From Lachnospiraceae bacterium (GTDB taxonomy: Bacteria; Bacillota; Clostridia; Lachnospirales; Lachnospiraceae), in the NCBI GenBank assembly GCA_902381685.1, contig LR698958.1, positions 1,117,672-1,181,671 of the forward strand: DNA of 64,000 bases, written 5' to 3'. How positions within the stretch are numbered: the first letter of the stretch is position 1; each line of letters starts with the position of its first letter. Position numbers and translations under genes: made by a program. Shown in pieces: positions 1 to 7,946 of this stretch. Below the pieces are notes generated by a model. It was not told where the DNA came from. It saw only the letters and a program-made list of their open reading frames with translations, and did not search any database.

Positions 1-259
1 CCGGCCCCGCCAGGGGACCGCGTCCCACTTCATCTATCCCGCAAATATATTCCTCCATGCAGTTTTCCTGCTCATAGCGGCTCATCTCTTCGATTCTTTT
101 TATCTCCGCCTGCAGTTTTTCTTCTTTCTTTTTATATTTAGCAATCAGGCTGACAACACCTGTTCTGCTATCCCGGGCATATTGCTCATATAATAACGGT
201 AACTTTTCTTTGTCAGCCTGCTCAAATTCATGTTTAATTTCACTAATACTTTTATTCAT
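1..259 (-). CDS. rnhB: Ribonuclease HII, N-terminal part (cut by window edge)
   Basis: RNase HII removes the RNA strand from RNA-DNA hybrids and nicks at single ribonucleotides misincorporated in DNA. Only about 86 N-terminal codons are present; the gene runs off the left edge. The last visible residues read YICGIDEVGRGPLAG, the first conserved RNase HII block, containing the metal-binding Asp-Glu pair (DEVGRG). It is preceded by a charged, probably helical N-terminal extension of about 65 residues, as in many Firmicutes RnhB proteins. The ATG at 257-259 has an AGGAG about 8 bases upstream and overlaps the end of lepB by 8 bp, so the two are translationally coupled. It is the last visible gene of the ylxM-rnhB operon. 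Confidence 0.9.
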   Translation of the reverse strand, partial: MNKSISEIKHEFEQADKEKLPLLYEQYARDSRTGVVSLIAKYKKKEEKLQAEIKRIEEMSRYEQENCMEEYICGIDEVGRGPLAGP

Positions 260-806
260 GGGAAACTACTCCTATCCTGTCAAGAGGCCAAATCCTTACC
301 CATGCTCTCCCCAGCAAATCTTTTCTTTTCAGCACACCGACATTTGGCACTCTGCTGTCAGAACTGTGATTTCTGTTATCTCCCAGCACAAAATATTCAT
401 CTTCTCCAAGTGTAATCGGTTCCTCTGCAATTCCCGAATCCTGCATAACTTCTGCACCGTAGTCCTTTTTTAACTTTTCTCCATTGATATACACATAGCC
501 GTCTATAATCTGTACTGTTTCTCCGGGAAGACCGATAATTCTTTTAATATAATATGTATCTTCCTCATATTTGTATGGAAATACAACGATTTCATATCGT
601 TTCGGATCCCTAAAACGATATGTCAATTTATCCACTAAAAGATTATCACCGTCATGTAATGTCGGCTGCATAGACTGCCCGCTTACCCTTGTGCGGACTC
701 CCACATAAGTAATAATGAGATAGGTAAATAACAGGATAATCCCAATATAAATTACCCAATCCAGTATCTCTTTAAAAATGCTCTTTGATTTTTCCTTATC
801 TTCCAT
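252..806 (-). CDS. lepB: Signal peptidase I
   Basis: Membrane-bound serine protease that removes signal peptides from Sec-exported proteins. The 184-aa protein has a short cytoplasmic N-terminus, one membrane segment (about residues 16-34), then the catalytic domain outside the membrane. The nucleophile Ser45 lies in SGQSMQPTL and the general base Lys88 in YYIKRIIGLPGE; the C-terminal box reads VLGDNRNHSSDSR. One transmembrane helix and this length are typical of Gram-positive SipS-type enzymes. It sits between rbgA (19 bp upstream) and rnhB (8-bp overlap), the usual Firmicutes order. Family assignment is secure; its particular substrates cannot be told from sequence. Confidence 0.95.
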   Translation of the reverse strand: MEDKEKSKSIFKEILDWVIYIGIILLFTYLIITYVGVRTRVSGQSMQPTLHDGDNLLVDKLTYRFRDPKRYEIVVFPYKYEEDTYYIKRIIGLPGETVQIIDGYVYINGEKLKKDYGAEVMQDSGIAEEPITLGEDEYFVLGDNRNHSSDSRVPNVGVLKRKDLLGRAWVRIWPLDRIGVVSHE

Positions 807-825
807 ACCCTATTTCTATTCCCCT

Positions 826-1677
826 TTATTCATAGTCTTCCGGAAATTCAAGTGTAATTTTTCCCAGTCTTCCATTTCTGAAATCATCTGTCAGAATCAT
901 TGCTACCTTTTCCATATCCAATTCATTTCCTCTCAACAGGCAATGTCTGTTCTTGGCAATTTCCATAAGACATGCATATGAATCTTCCTGCTCTTCTATT
1001 CCGTATTTTTCTGCTAAAACACCTGTATAATGTGCATTTAAAAACTTTATCAACTCTCCTGCCAATTCTTCCGTATTTAAAATCTCATCTTTAATTGAAC
1101 CGATAAATGCCAATTTCAACCCGACCTGCTGATCTTCAAACTTAGGCCATAAAATTCCCGGTGTATCAAGCAATTCAACATTCTTATTCAGGCGAATCCA
1201 CTGCTTCCCTTTTGTCACACCCGGTTTATTTCCCGTCTTCGCACAGGCTTTTCCTGCCAATGCATTGATGAAAGTTGATTTTCCCACATTTGGTATACCG
1301 ACAACCATCGCCCTGACCGGACGGTTTAAGATACCTCTTTTTCTGTCTCGCTCAATCTTTTCCTTACATGCTTCCTGAATTACCCCTTGAATCGATTTAA
1401 TTCCCCCGCCTTTTTTCGAGTTCACTTTCACGACAGAATATCCCTTCCCACGAAAATATTCTGCCCAGGCATCTGTCTGTCTGTCTTCTGCCAAATCCGA
1501 TTTATTTAGCAAAATAAGTCTCGCTTTATTTTTCCCCAGTTCATCTATATCTGGATTTCTGCTGCTCATCGGAATTCTTGCATCTACAAGTTCAATTACC
1601 AAATCAATCAATTTTATATTTTCCTGCATCATGCGCTTTGCTTTCGTCATGTGCCCCGGATACCATTGAAAATGCAT
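826..1677 (-). CDS. rbgA: Ribosome biogenesis GTPase RbgA (YlqF)
   Basis: Circularly permuted GTPase needed for late assembly of the 50S subunit. The permutation is visible: the G4 motif NKSD (near residue 58) precedes the G1/P-loop GIPNVGKST (near 128) and the G3 DTPG (near 173). The N-terminus begins with FQWYPGHMTKAKR, conserved in RbgA. The 283-residue length matches the family, and the C-terminal ANTAR-like RNA-binding region is present. The start at 1677 has a good GAGGAG. It follows rplS and precedes lepB, as in Bacillus and Clostridia. Confidence 0.95.
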   Translation of the reverse strand: MHFQWYPGHMTKAKRMMQENIKLIDLVIELVDARIPMSSRNPDIDELGKNKARLILLNKSDLAEDRQTDAWAEYFRGKGYSVVKVNSKKGGGIKSIQGVIQEACKEKIERDRKRGILNRPVRAMVVGIPNVGKSTFINALAGKACAKTGNKPGVTKGKQWIRLNKNVELLDTPGILWPKFEDQQVGLKLAFIGSIKDEILNTEELAGELIKFLNAHYTGVLAEKYGIEEQEDSYACLMEIAKNRHCLLRGNELDMEKVAMILTDDFRNGRLGKITLEFPEDYE

Positions 1678-1746
1678 ACTATTTCTCCTCTATATGTTGA
1701 AAAAGGGACAAGATACACTATTGTATTTGCCCCTCTCTCTCATTTA

Positions 1747-2094
1747 CTATTTTACTAATTCTTTTACTTTCGCTCTCTTACCAACGCGTTCTCTTAAGTA
1801 GTTCAATTTAGCTCTTCTTACTTTACCTCTTCTTACTACTTCAACTCTCTCTACGTTTGGTGAGTGTAATGGCCATGTTTTTTCAACGCCGATTCCGTTA
1901 GAATTCTTTCTTACTGTAAATGTTGCTCTAGTGCTTCCACCCTGTTTCTTTAATACAGTACCTTCAAAAATCTGAATTCTTTCACGGTTACCTTCTTTGA
2001 TTTTACCGTAAACTTTTACAGTATCACCTACGTTAAATTCAGGCACTTCTGCTTTTAACTGTTCTGCTTCAATTTTCTTAATAATATCGTTCAT
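1747..2094 (-). CDS. rplS: 50S ribosomal protein L19
   Basis: L19 sits at the 30S-50S interface of the ribosome. The 115-residue product has the family hallmarks [33 protein letters not shown] and the basic C-terminal [17 protein letters not shown]. The start has AAGGAGGT 8-9 bases upstream. The gene lies between trmD and rbgA and is separated from trmD by a leader of about 100 bases with two small hairpins (see the separate entry). Confidence 0.97.
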   Translation of the reverse strand: MNDIIKKIEAEQLKAEVPEFNVGDTVKVYGKIKEGNRERIQIFEGTVLKKQGGSTRATFTVRKNSNGIGVEKTWPLHSPNVERVEVVRRGKVRRAKLNYLRERVGKRAKVKELVK

Positions 2095-2193
2095 CTTGTG
2101 TGACCTCCTTATAATTTGGACGTTCTTAATACAACTTTTGTATCAGAGGACCATCTCTGTTCTTCTCACAACGTCAGTAGTGTATCACATTTC
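2095..2193 (-). promoter_or_regulatory. Structured leader upstream of rplS
   Basis: The trmD-rplS gap is longer than the other gaps of this operon and holds two short hairpins in the RNA sense: CAGAG/CTCTG (2144-2159) and ATACAA/TTGTAT (2129-2143), followed by the rplS Shine-Dalgarno sequence. Firmicutes L19 genes often carry an autoregulatory leader (Rfam L19_leader). The match here is by position and general form only; the consensus was not tested. Confidence 0.35.
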
Positions 2194-2916
2194 TTAACTG
2201 TTTGCAAGCATTTTCTTTTCTTTTTCCGTTAATTCCGCTTTCTCCAACAAATCCGGTCTCGCTTTTGCCGTTCGGAGAACGGATTGTTCACGTCTCCATT
2301 TTTCTATATTGGCATGATGTCCTGACAATAAAATCTCCGGCACTTTTTTCCCCCGCCATTCTTCCGGACGTGTATACTGGGGATATTCCAAAAGGTTATC
2401 CTGAAACGTCTCAAATTCAGCCGACACATTATTGTGCAAAACTCCCGGTATCAGTCTTGAAATAGCGTCTATCATAACCATAGACGGCAGTTCCCCGCCC
2501 GTCAGCACATAGTCGCCTATGGAAACGTAATCCGTTACAATTTCCTCTAAAACCCTCTCATCTATCCCCTCATAATGGCCGCATAAAAATACCAGTTCCT
2601 CTTCATTCGCAAACTCTTCCGCCATTTCCTGCGAAAATGTTTGTCCCTGAGGGGAAAGATAGATAACTCTCGGCGCTTTTTTACATTTTTCTTCGACAGA
2701 TTTATATGCAAGATAGACAGGTTCCGCCTGCATTAACATTCCTGCACCACCGCCATATGTATAATCATCTACGCGATTATGCTTATTAACCGCAAAATCT
2801 CTTATATTCACCGCCTCAATTGTCAGAAGATTATTTGCAATCGCTCTTCCGATAATACTTGTATTCAATCCGTCCATAACCATGTCCGGAAATAAAGTTA
2901 ATATATGAAAGTTCAT
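2194..2916 (-). CDS. trmD: tRNA (guanine-N1-)-methyltransferase
   Basis: TrmD methylates G37 next to the anticodon using S-adenosylmethionine, which prevents +1 frameshifting. The 240-aa protein shows the SPOUT trefoil-knot sequences: [22 protein letters not shown] and the [20 protein letters not shown] block, plus [12 protein letters not shown] near residue 52. The start is 2 bp after rimM stops, so the two are co-translated. Length and order (rimM-trmD-rplS) are standard. Confidence 0.97.
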   Translation of the reverse strand: MNFHILTLFPDMVMDGLNTSIIGRAIANNLLTIEAVNIRDFAVNKHNRVDDYTYGGGAGMLMQAEPVYLAYKSVEEKCKKAPRVIYLSPQGQTFSQEMAEEFANEEELVFLCGHYEGIDERVLEEIVTDYVSIGDYVLTGGELPSMVMIDAISRLIPGVLHNNVSAEFETFQDNLLEYPQYTRPEEWRGKKVPEILLSGHHANIEKWRREQSVLRTAKARPDLLEKAELTEKEKKMLANS

Positions 2917-2918
2917 TT

Positions 2919-3425
2919 TTATACCAATCCTTCTAGCAAATGAATCACCATTTTACTTTTTTCAATATCTACGTTTAAAATACACTGCCTGATTGCAGGA
3001 ACCAAAACTTCTCCGTGTTTCTCGGAAGAAATGACATACACATCATTTGCCCCTGTTTCAATGACGTCTTTTAATACTCCGAAGAATTCGTCCTCCTCTG
3101 TATATACATTCATTCCTATCATATCCGCAATAAAATATTCGTTCTTTTTTAATTTTACCGCATGTTCTCTATCCACAAAAAGGCTTTTGCCTTTATATTT
3201 TTCAATATCATTTATATTGTCTATTCCTTTAAATTTCAGAATTGCAAACTGCTTGAAAAATTTCACACCCTGCACTTCCAAAACCATCTTTTCTCTTCCC
3301 GTATCAAGGATAACCTGTTTTAATTTTTTGAAACGATTTATATCATCTGTTGTCGGGAAAACTTTTACCTCTCCCCTTACACCATGTGTAGAAGATATAA
3401 TTCCAACTTGTAATAACTGTTCCAT
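2919..3425 (-). CDS. rimM: Ribosome maturation factor RimM
   Basis: RimM binds S19 and helps mature the 30S head. The N-terminal beta-barrel begins [20 protein letters not shown]; the C-terminal PRC-barrel includes [17 protein letters not shown]. An in-frame extension to 3449 exists, but the ATG at 3425 is preceded by AAAGGAGAACGT at proper spacing and starts the conserved region, giving 168 aa, normal for the family. It lies 43 bp after khpA and 2 bp before trmD. Confidence 0.95.
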   Translation of the reverse strand: MEQLLQVGIISSTHGVRGEVKVFPTTDDINRFKKLKQVILDTGREKMVLEVQGVKFFKQFAILKFKGIDNINDIEKYKGKSLFVDREHAVKLKKNEYFIADMIGMNVYTEEDEFFGVLKDVIETGANDVYVISSEKHGEVLVPAIRQCILNVDIEKSKMVIHLLEGLV

Positions 3426-3468
3426 ACGTTCTCCTTTTATCTGCACCAAAGTTGCAAATAGACATCGC

Positions 3469-3696
3469 TTATGCGATGTCTACTACTACTTTCTTGTCTT
3501 CTTTTGCAGCTGCTGCTTTTACAACAGAACGAATTGCTTTTGCAATACGACCTTGTTTTCCAATCACTTTACCCATGTCAGCATCTGCCACGCGTACTTC
3601 GATTACAATTGTCTTTCCTTCTGTTTTTTCTGTAACAACAACACTGTCAGGGTCATCTACCAATGCTTTCGCAATTACTTCTACTAATTCTCTCAT
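3469..3696 (-). CDS. khpA: KH-domain RNA-binding protein KhpA (YlqC)
   Basis: Small (75 aa) single-KH-domain protein that in Gram-positives partners with KhpB/Jag and binds many RNAs. The KH signature is clear: [26 protein letters not shown] carries the GxxG loop as GKQG. The C-terminus is [15 protein letters not shown] lies 8 bases before the ATG. It sits between rpsP and rimM, its conserved position. Confidence 0.93.
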   Translation of the reverse strand: MRELVEVIAKALVDDPDSVVVTEKTEGKTIVIEVRVADADMGKVIGKQGRIAKAIRSVVKAAAAKEDKKVVVDIA

Positions 3697-3719
3697 TACG
3701 CGTACCTCCGCGAGTCAGA

Positions 3720-3965
3720 TTATTTTTCAATTCCTGCTGCTTTAAAGATTTTTCCAACTGTTTCTGTAGGCTGTGCACCGTTCTGTAACCATTTTTTAGC
3801 GGCTTCTTCGTCTACTTTGAATACACTTGGGTTTTGGTTTGGATCATATGTTCCGATTTCATCGATAAATCTACCATCTCTTGGTGATCTAGCGTCTGCT
3901 ACTACGATACGATAAAAAGGAGCTTTTTTCTGTCCCATTCTTTTTAATCTAATTTTTACTGCCAT
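3720..3965 (-). CDS. rpsP: 30S ribosomal protein S16
   Basis: S16 is a primary 30S assembly protein. The product starts [20 protein letters not shown] and includes [20 protein letters not shown], diagnostic for S16; 81 aa is the usual length. A GTG three codons upstream (3974) lies inside the Shine-Dalgarno sequence (AGAGGTG), so the ATG at 3963-3965, 6 bases after it, is the start. It follows ffh by 37 bp. Confidence 0.96.
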   Translation of the reverse strand: MAVKIRLKRMGQKKAPFYRIVVADARSPRDGRFIDEIGTYDPNQNPSVFKVDEEAAKKWLQNGAQPTETVGKIFKAAGIEK

Positions 3966-4002
3966 TTCATTCACCTCTTCTTAAAATTCTTTTATCTATG
4001 TG

Positions 4003-5352
4003 TTAAAAAGGAAATCTGAATTTACCTTTCTTACCACCTTTGCCACCCATCAGTCCCGGAATCTGTTTCATCATTTTTTTAGACTGTTCAAACTGTTTTA
4101 CCAGTCTGTTCACTTCACTTATATCCACACCTGCACCTTTTGCAATTCTGTGCTTTCTCGACGGATTTAAAATATCCGGATTCTGACGTTCTTTTACTGT
4201 CATTGAGTAAATAATCGCCTCAATTCTAGCCATTTTCTTCTCATTCTCTTCGGAATCCAAGTCTTTCAACTGATTTCCCTTCACTCCCGGCATCATACTC
4301 AATATGCTTGAAAGCCCGCCCATATTTCTCATCTGTTTCATACTTTCTAAGTAATCCTCAAAATCAAACTGAGCTTTTTTCATTTTCTGAGCCATCTGTT
4401 TTGCTTTGTCTTCATCAATCTCAGCACTTGCCTTTTCGATGAGACTAAGCACATCGCCCATTCCTAAAATACGCGAAGCCATTCTGTCAGGATAAAACTG
4501 TTCTAAATCCGATAATTTTTCTCCCATACCGACATAAAAAATCGGTTTTCCGGTTACTGCTCGAATAGATAAAGCCGCACCGCCTCGGGTATCACCGTCC
4601 AATTTCGTAACGATTACGCCGTCAATTCCAATCTTGTCATTGAACGTCCCCGCTACATTTACAGCGTCCTGTCCCGTCATGGCATCTACCACTAATATCG
4701 TCTGATGTACGGTAACTGCTTCTTTGATTTGCTGCAGTTCTTCCATCATCTCTTCATCAACATGAAGACGACCTGCCGTATCCAAAATCACGATGTTATT
4801 GCCATTTTTTGCCGCATGTTCCAATGCTGCTTTTGCGATATTCACAGGTTTATGGTTCTCACCCATTGTAAAAACTTCAACACCCTGTTTCTCGCCATTT
4901 ACCTGCAACTGTTTAATTGCCGCAGGACGATATACATCACAGGCAACAAGCAGTGGTTTCTTCCCTTTAAGTTTAAACTTTCCTGCAAGTTTTGCTGTTG
5001 TCGTCGTCTTACCTGCACCCTGAAGACCTGCCATCATAATAACCGTTGTGGCCTGCCCGGGTTCTAATTTAATCTCTGTTGTCTCGGAACCCATAAGTTT
5101 TACAAGTTCTTCATTTACAATTTTGATTACCATCTGTCCAGGATTCAACCCGCTCATTACGTCCTGTCCAACCGCACGTTCCTGAACGTCTTTTATAAAT
5201 CCTTTGACTACTTTGAAGTTTACGTCCGCCTCTAAAAGAGCCATTTTAACCTCTCGCAATGCCGTCTTTACGTCATCTTCCGTCAGGCGTCCTTTACTTC
5301 TTAAGTTTTTAAATACATTCTGTAGTTTCTCTGTTAAACTGTCAAACGCCAT
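4003..5352 (-). CDS. ffh: Signal recognition particle protein Ffh (SRP54)
   Basis: GTPase that binds signal sequences on nascent chains and 4.5S RNA and delivers them to FtsY. N domain (about 1-90), G domain with P-loop GLQGAGKTTT (near 108), DTAGR (near 191) and TKLDG (near 249), and the Met-rich M domain with MPGVKGNQLK and the C-terminal glycine/methionine tail MMKQIPGLMGGKGGKKGK. Length of 449 aa is standard. It starts 1 bp after ylxM stops, the classical ylxM-ffh pair. Confidence 0.97.
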   Translation of the reverse strand: MAFDSLTEKLQNVFKNLRSKGRLTEDDVKTALREVKMALLEADVNFKVVKGFIKDVQERAVGQDVMSGLNPGQMVIKIVNEELVKLMGSETTEIKLEPGQATTVIMMAGLQGAGKTTTTAKLAGKFKLKGKKPLLVACDVYRPAAIKQLQVNGEKQGVEVFTMGENHKPVNIAKAALEHAAKNGNNIVILDTAGRLHVDEEMMEELQQIKEAVTVHQTILVVDAMTGQDAVNVAGTFNDKIGIDGVIVTKLDGDTRGGAALSIRAVTGKPIFYVGMGEKLSDLEQFYPDRMASRILGMGDVLSLIEKASAEIDEDKAKQMAQKMKKAQFDFEDYLESMKQMRNMGGLSSILSMMPGVKGNQLKDLDSEENEKKMARIEAIIYSMTVKERQNPDILNPSRKHRIAKGAGVDISEVNRLVKQFEQSKKMMKQIPGLMGGKGGKKGKFRFPF

Positions 5353-5353
5353 A

Positions 5354-5695
5354 CTATAACTCCTCCAGGATTTCTGTTGATATTTTCTTAATATTGTCTA
5401 TCAACATTCCCATCTCTGTCTGTTCTGCTTCCAAAACTTCATTAATCTGATGAACCTTTTCCTTTATCGCCAAAAACTTCTCTACTAAATGTAGTTTCGC
5501 TTCATAGCCGGCTAACGTCTTATTGCACCGCTTTATCAAGTCATGAACACCCTGCCTGCTGATTCCTTCGCTTGATGCAATCTCACTCAAAGATAAATCT
5601 TCCAATATAAACTGTTCATAAATATTCTTTTGATGTTCATTCAGCAATTCACCGTAAAAATCATACAATAAAGCCTGCTCTAAAATGTTATTCAT
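5354..5695 (-). CDS. ylxM: YlxM, SRP-associated helix-turn-helix protein (UPF0122)
   Basis: Small helical protein encoded upstream of ffh throughout the Firmicutes; in streptococci it modulates the SRP pathway. The sequence [20 protein letters not shown] and the sigma-like HTH region [20 protein letters not shown] are typical. A longer frame begins with GTG at 5704, but that codon is part of the AAAGGTG ribosome-binding site; ATG 5693-5695 is 6 bases after it, giving 113 aa. It is the first gene of the operon behind a near-consensus promoter. Confidence 0.9.
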   Translation of the reverse strand: MNNILEQALLYDFYGELLNEHQKNIYEQFILEDLSLSEIASSEGISRQGVHDLIKRCNKTLAGYEAKLHLVEKFLAIKEKVHQINEVLEAEQTEMGMLIDNIKKISTEILEEL

Positions 5696-5711
5696 TTTCA
5701 TCACCTTTAGT

Positions 5712-5740
5712 ATAATACATTATATTCAAATTGGTGTCAA
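5712..5740 (-). promoter_or_regulatory. Sigma-A promoter of the ylxM-rnhB operon
   Basis: Minus-strand TTGACA (5735-5740), 17-bp spacer, TATTAT (5712-5717). It ends about 17 bp before the ylxM start. The -35 box is itself one arm of an 8-bp inverted repeat GTGTCAAG / CTTGACAC (5734-5757) that directly follows the subtilase stop and may end that transcript. Confidence 0.85.
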
Positions 5741-5758
5741 GTATTTTTTCTTGACACT

Positions 5759-6673
5759 TTATTTTACTGACAGCAGTTTTTTTATGTTGAGTTCTCCCCA
5801 CCCCTGCTGGTTTTTGCATTTACCTAAATCTACACAGGTCTGACGCAGTCTTAATTTCACTTCCACATTTGTCATTTCGGGATATTTTGACAAAAGTAAT
5901 GCCACTGCTCCCGATACAACAGGCGTCGCCATAGACGTTCCGCTTTTATGCGTATACGCCCTTCCTTTTTTTCCATATCTGCTATTGCAGGAATAAATTT
6001 TTGATCCCGGTGCTACCAAATCCGGTTTCATAACACATTCCTCCGTAGGCCCTCTCCCTGAATAGTCCTGAAGAGGTCCCTCTATAGTAAAAAGTTCTAT
6101 TCCATCATCGGAAGCGCCTACGGTAATTACCTTTTTGCTTACTCCCGGAACTGTGATGCTCTGTCTTTTTGGTCCATAATTACCTGCCGCAACTACAACG
6201 ACCATTCCTCTGTTCCACAATTCTTCTACCGCTGTGAGCAATTTTTCTTCCTCGGCTTTTTCCGTATTGGGAAGTGTTCCGACAGAAATATTTACTACTC
6301 TTATGTTATATTTTTCGCTATTTTGTAATATCCATTTAATCCCTTCTATAACATAAGTAATTTCCCCATTCCCTCTTTTATCCAACACTTTTAATGGAAT
6401 CAGATTACATTTTGGCGCAATTCCGCTGTAAACACCATCGGATAATTTTCCGCTTCCACCTATAATGCCCGCAATGTGTGTCCCATGACCATTATCATCA
6501 TAGAGCATTTCCTGCTTGTTTACAAAATCTTTAAAATAAGTAATTCTGCTGTCAAAATCAGGGTGCAGTGCAATACCTGTATCCAATACGGCAACCCCTA
6601 TCCCTTCGCCTTCCACTCTGTAACTTTTCGTATCTTCACACCAATAGGAAACCTTCTCTTTTACCTGTTCCAT
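5759..6673 (-). CDS. S8 family subtilisin-like serine protease, no signal peptide
   Basis: Subtilase of 304 aa with a complete catalytic triad: Asp31 in AVLDTGIALHPDF, His63 in NGHGTHIAGIIGG, Ser247 in SGTSMATP, and the oxyanion Asn165 in AAGNYGP. There is no signal peptide and almost no propeptide before the catalytic core, as in intracellular subtilisins (Isp/AprX type), so it probably works in the cytoplasm. Its substrate is unknown. It is read toward ylxM and ends 18 bp before that operon's -35 box. A role in protein turnover or sporulation is possible but not shown by the sequence. Confidence 0.88.
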   Translation of the reverse strand: MEQVKEKVSYWCEDTKSYRVEGEGIGVAVLDTGIALHPDFDSRITYFKDFVNKQEMLYDDNGHGTHIAGIIGGSGKLSDGVYSGIAPKCNLIPLKVLDKRGNGEITYVIEGIKWILQNSEKYNIRVVNISVGTLPNTEKAEEEKLLTAVEELWNRGMVVVVAAGNYGPKRQSITVPGVSKKVITVGASDDGIELFTIEGPLQDYSGRGPTEECVMKPDLVAPGSKIYSCNSRYGKKGRAYTHKSGTSMATPVVSGAVALLLSKYPEMTNVEVKLRLRQTCVDLGKCKNQQGWGELNIKKLLSVK

Positions 6674-6762
6674 TTTTATTACCCTTTTTGTTTAATTTAT
6701 TCATGTACACGCAGTTTTGCAATAAAAGAAAAATATTTTCATTCTTTTTTTCTTTTTAAGAA

Positions 6763-6790
6763 ACATAAATAACCCCTCTCACATATCATA
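6763..6790 (+). promoter_or_regulatory. SigK-like promoter for the Cys-rich protein
   Basis: ACA (6763-6765), 16 bases, then CATATCATA (6782-6790), which fits the mother-cell SigK pattern AC-N16/17-CATAnnnTA. The predicted start point (about 6798) is some 27 bases before the ATG, and ATGGAGG at 6811-6817 is the ribosome-binding site. No SigA promoter of similar quality is seen here. The consensus is short, so this is suggestive only. Confidence 0.45.
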
Positions 6791-6824
6791 ACATTGTAAA
6801 TAAACAATTTATGGAGGCTTTAAT

Positions 6825-7061
6825 ATGAGCGATTTAAGTGCAACAAACTGTGGCTGTGGCTGTAACGAAGGAAGAGAATGTGGATTTAACAACAATTCAT
6901 GCCTGTGGATTATCCTTCTTTTATTCTTCTGTGGCGGAAATAATGGCTGTGGTAATTTTAACAACGGCGGAAATGACTGCTGTCTTTTAATCTTATTACT
7001 TTTATTCTGCTGTGGCGGTAACGGATTCGGAAACAACAATGGCGGTTGTGGCTGCTGTTAA
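6825..7061 (+). CDS. Small Cys/Gly/Asn-rich protein (high-cysteine 'chorion-class' type)
   Basis: 78-residue protein with 14 cysteines and many Gly and Asn. Two similar halves are visible: CLWIILLLFFCGGNNGCGNFNNGG (residues 26-49) and CCLLILLLLFCCGGNGFGNNNGG (52-74), each a run of 8-9 hydrophobic residues followed by a Cys/Gly/Asn loop; it ends CGCC. Clostridial relatives are annotated as high-cysteine chorion-class HCB protein 13, a name by composition and not function. A good ribosome-binding site and a SigK-like promoter precede it, so a disulfide-linked spore-coat or crust component is a reasonable guess. The hydrophobic runs are too short for ordinary membrane helices. Confidence 0.8.
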   Translation: MSDLSATNCGCGCNEGRECGFNNNSCLWIILLLFFCGGNNGCGNFNNGGNDCCLLILLLLFCCGGNGFGNNNGGCGCC

Positions 7062-7080
7062 TGATTTCTGGCAGAAAATC

Positions 7081-7103
7081 GGGGAATTCATGATGAATTC
7101 CCC
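7081..7103. terminator. Hairpin between convergent genes
   Basis: GGGGAATTCA / TGAATTCCCC with a 3-base loop, between the Cys-rich protein (plus) and cutC (minus). On the minus strand it is followed by GATTTT, on the plus strand by a weaker T-rich stretch, so it may act in both directions. Confidence 0.65.
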
Positions 7104-7109
7104 TGCTTT

Positions 7110-7853
7110 CTATAAACTATCTAAAACTCTTCTCGCCTTGCGAACGCGCTCCTCACTCGTTCTCCATATCTCATACTCACTCATGGAAGCCAATCCCATA
7201 TTTACGTCCGGATTTCTATATTGCATCTCACTTTCCAGAGAGAGTTTTCCTGACATATGATATGATGTTGCATTTGTTTCTCTATAAAGAGACTCGATTA
7301 CGCTTCCGTCAACACCGCCTCCAACAAGAATTTCAATTTTATTTTCACTTTTCTCCACCAACTGTTTCAAAAGTTCTGTGCCTTCTGCCGCACAATTCTT
7401 CTGCCCCGACGTCAGTATTGTATCAATTCCAAGTTCTTTTGCCTGTTCTAATGTTTCCAGCGGATTTTTACACATATCAAATGCTCTGTGTAAAGTCACT
7501 TTCATTTCTCCCGCCTCTTCCATAAGTTCTTTCATCTGATTCATATTCAGATTCCCGTCCGGTGTAAGACTTCCGATAACAACTCCGTCTGCTCCTAACT
7601 GTCGAAACATTCTCACTTCTTCTTTTAATATTTCATGCTCATACTCCGTATAACAGAAATCACCAAATCTGGTTCTCAGCAATGTTCTGATTGGTATATT
7701 CACCGTTTCTCTTATCTTCTGAAACAGTGCTTTTGACGGCGATAACCCGCCGATAACCAATCCACTGCACAATTCTATTCTGTCTGCCCCTCCCGCTTTT
7801 GCTGCCACGGCAGATTCCACTGAATCTACACAACATTCTAATACGCTTTTCAT
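7110..7853 (-). CDS. cutC: CutC family copper homeostasis protein
   Basis: TIM-barrel protein of 247 aa. The N-terminus LECCVDSVESAVAAKAGGADRIELCSGL is the family signature, followed by GGLSPS, VVIGSLTPDGNLN, TLHRAFD and LTSGQ. CutC proteins were named for copper tolerance in E. coli, but their biochemical role is unclear and copper binding is disputed. No copper genes are nearby. AAGGAGGACAGT precedes the ATG. It lies just downstream of the PTS operon but beyond a strong terminator. Confidence 0.9.
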   Translation of the reverse strand: MKSVLECCVDSVESAVAAKAGGADRIELCSGLVIGGLSPSKALFQKIRETVNIPIRTLLRTRFGDFCYTEYEHEILKEEVRMFRQLGADGVVIGSLTPDGNLNMNQMKELMEEAGEMKVTLHRAFDMCKNPLETLEQAKELGIDTILTSGQKNCAAEGTELLKQLVEKSENKIEILVGGGVDGSVIESLYRETNATSYHMSGKLSLESEMQYRNPDVNMGLASMSEYEIWRTSEERVRKARRVLDSL

Positions 7854-7881
7854 ACTGTCCTCCTTGCTTCCAAAGTAAAAA

Positions 7882-7915
7882 GAATAAGGAAATGCTATCC
7901 TGCATTTCCTTATTC
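7882..7915 (-). terminator. Terminator of the PTS operon
   Basis: Minus-strand stem GAATAAGGAAATGC / GCATTTCCTTATTC (14 bp, perfect) with a 6-base loop, followed by TTTTTACTTT. It lies 31 bp after the EIIBC stop. Confidence 0.9.
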
Positions 7916-7946
7916 TCCGGTTATGTATTTTCCCTAATTATGGGAA

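Noticed and set aside
4705-5067. Long plus-strand frames opposite ffh
   Set aside because: Antisense shadows of a conserved gene; Cys/Phe-rich with no ribosome-binding site.
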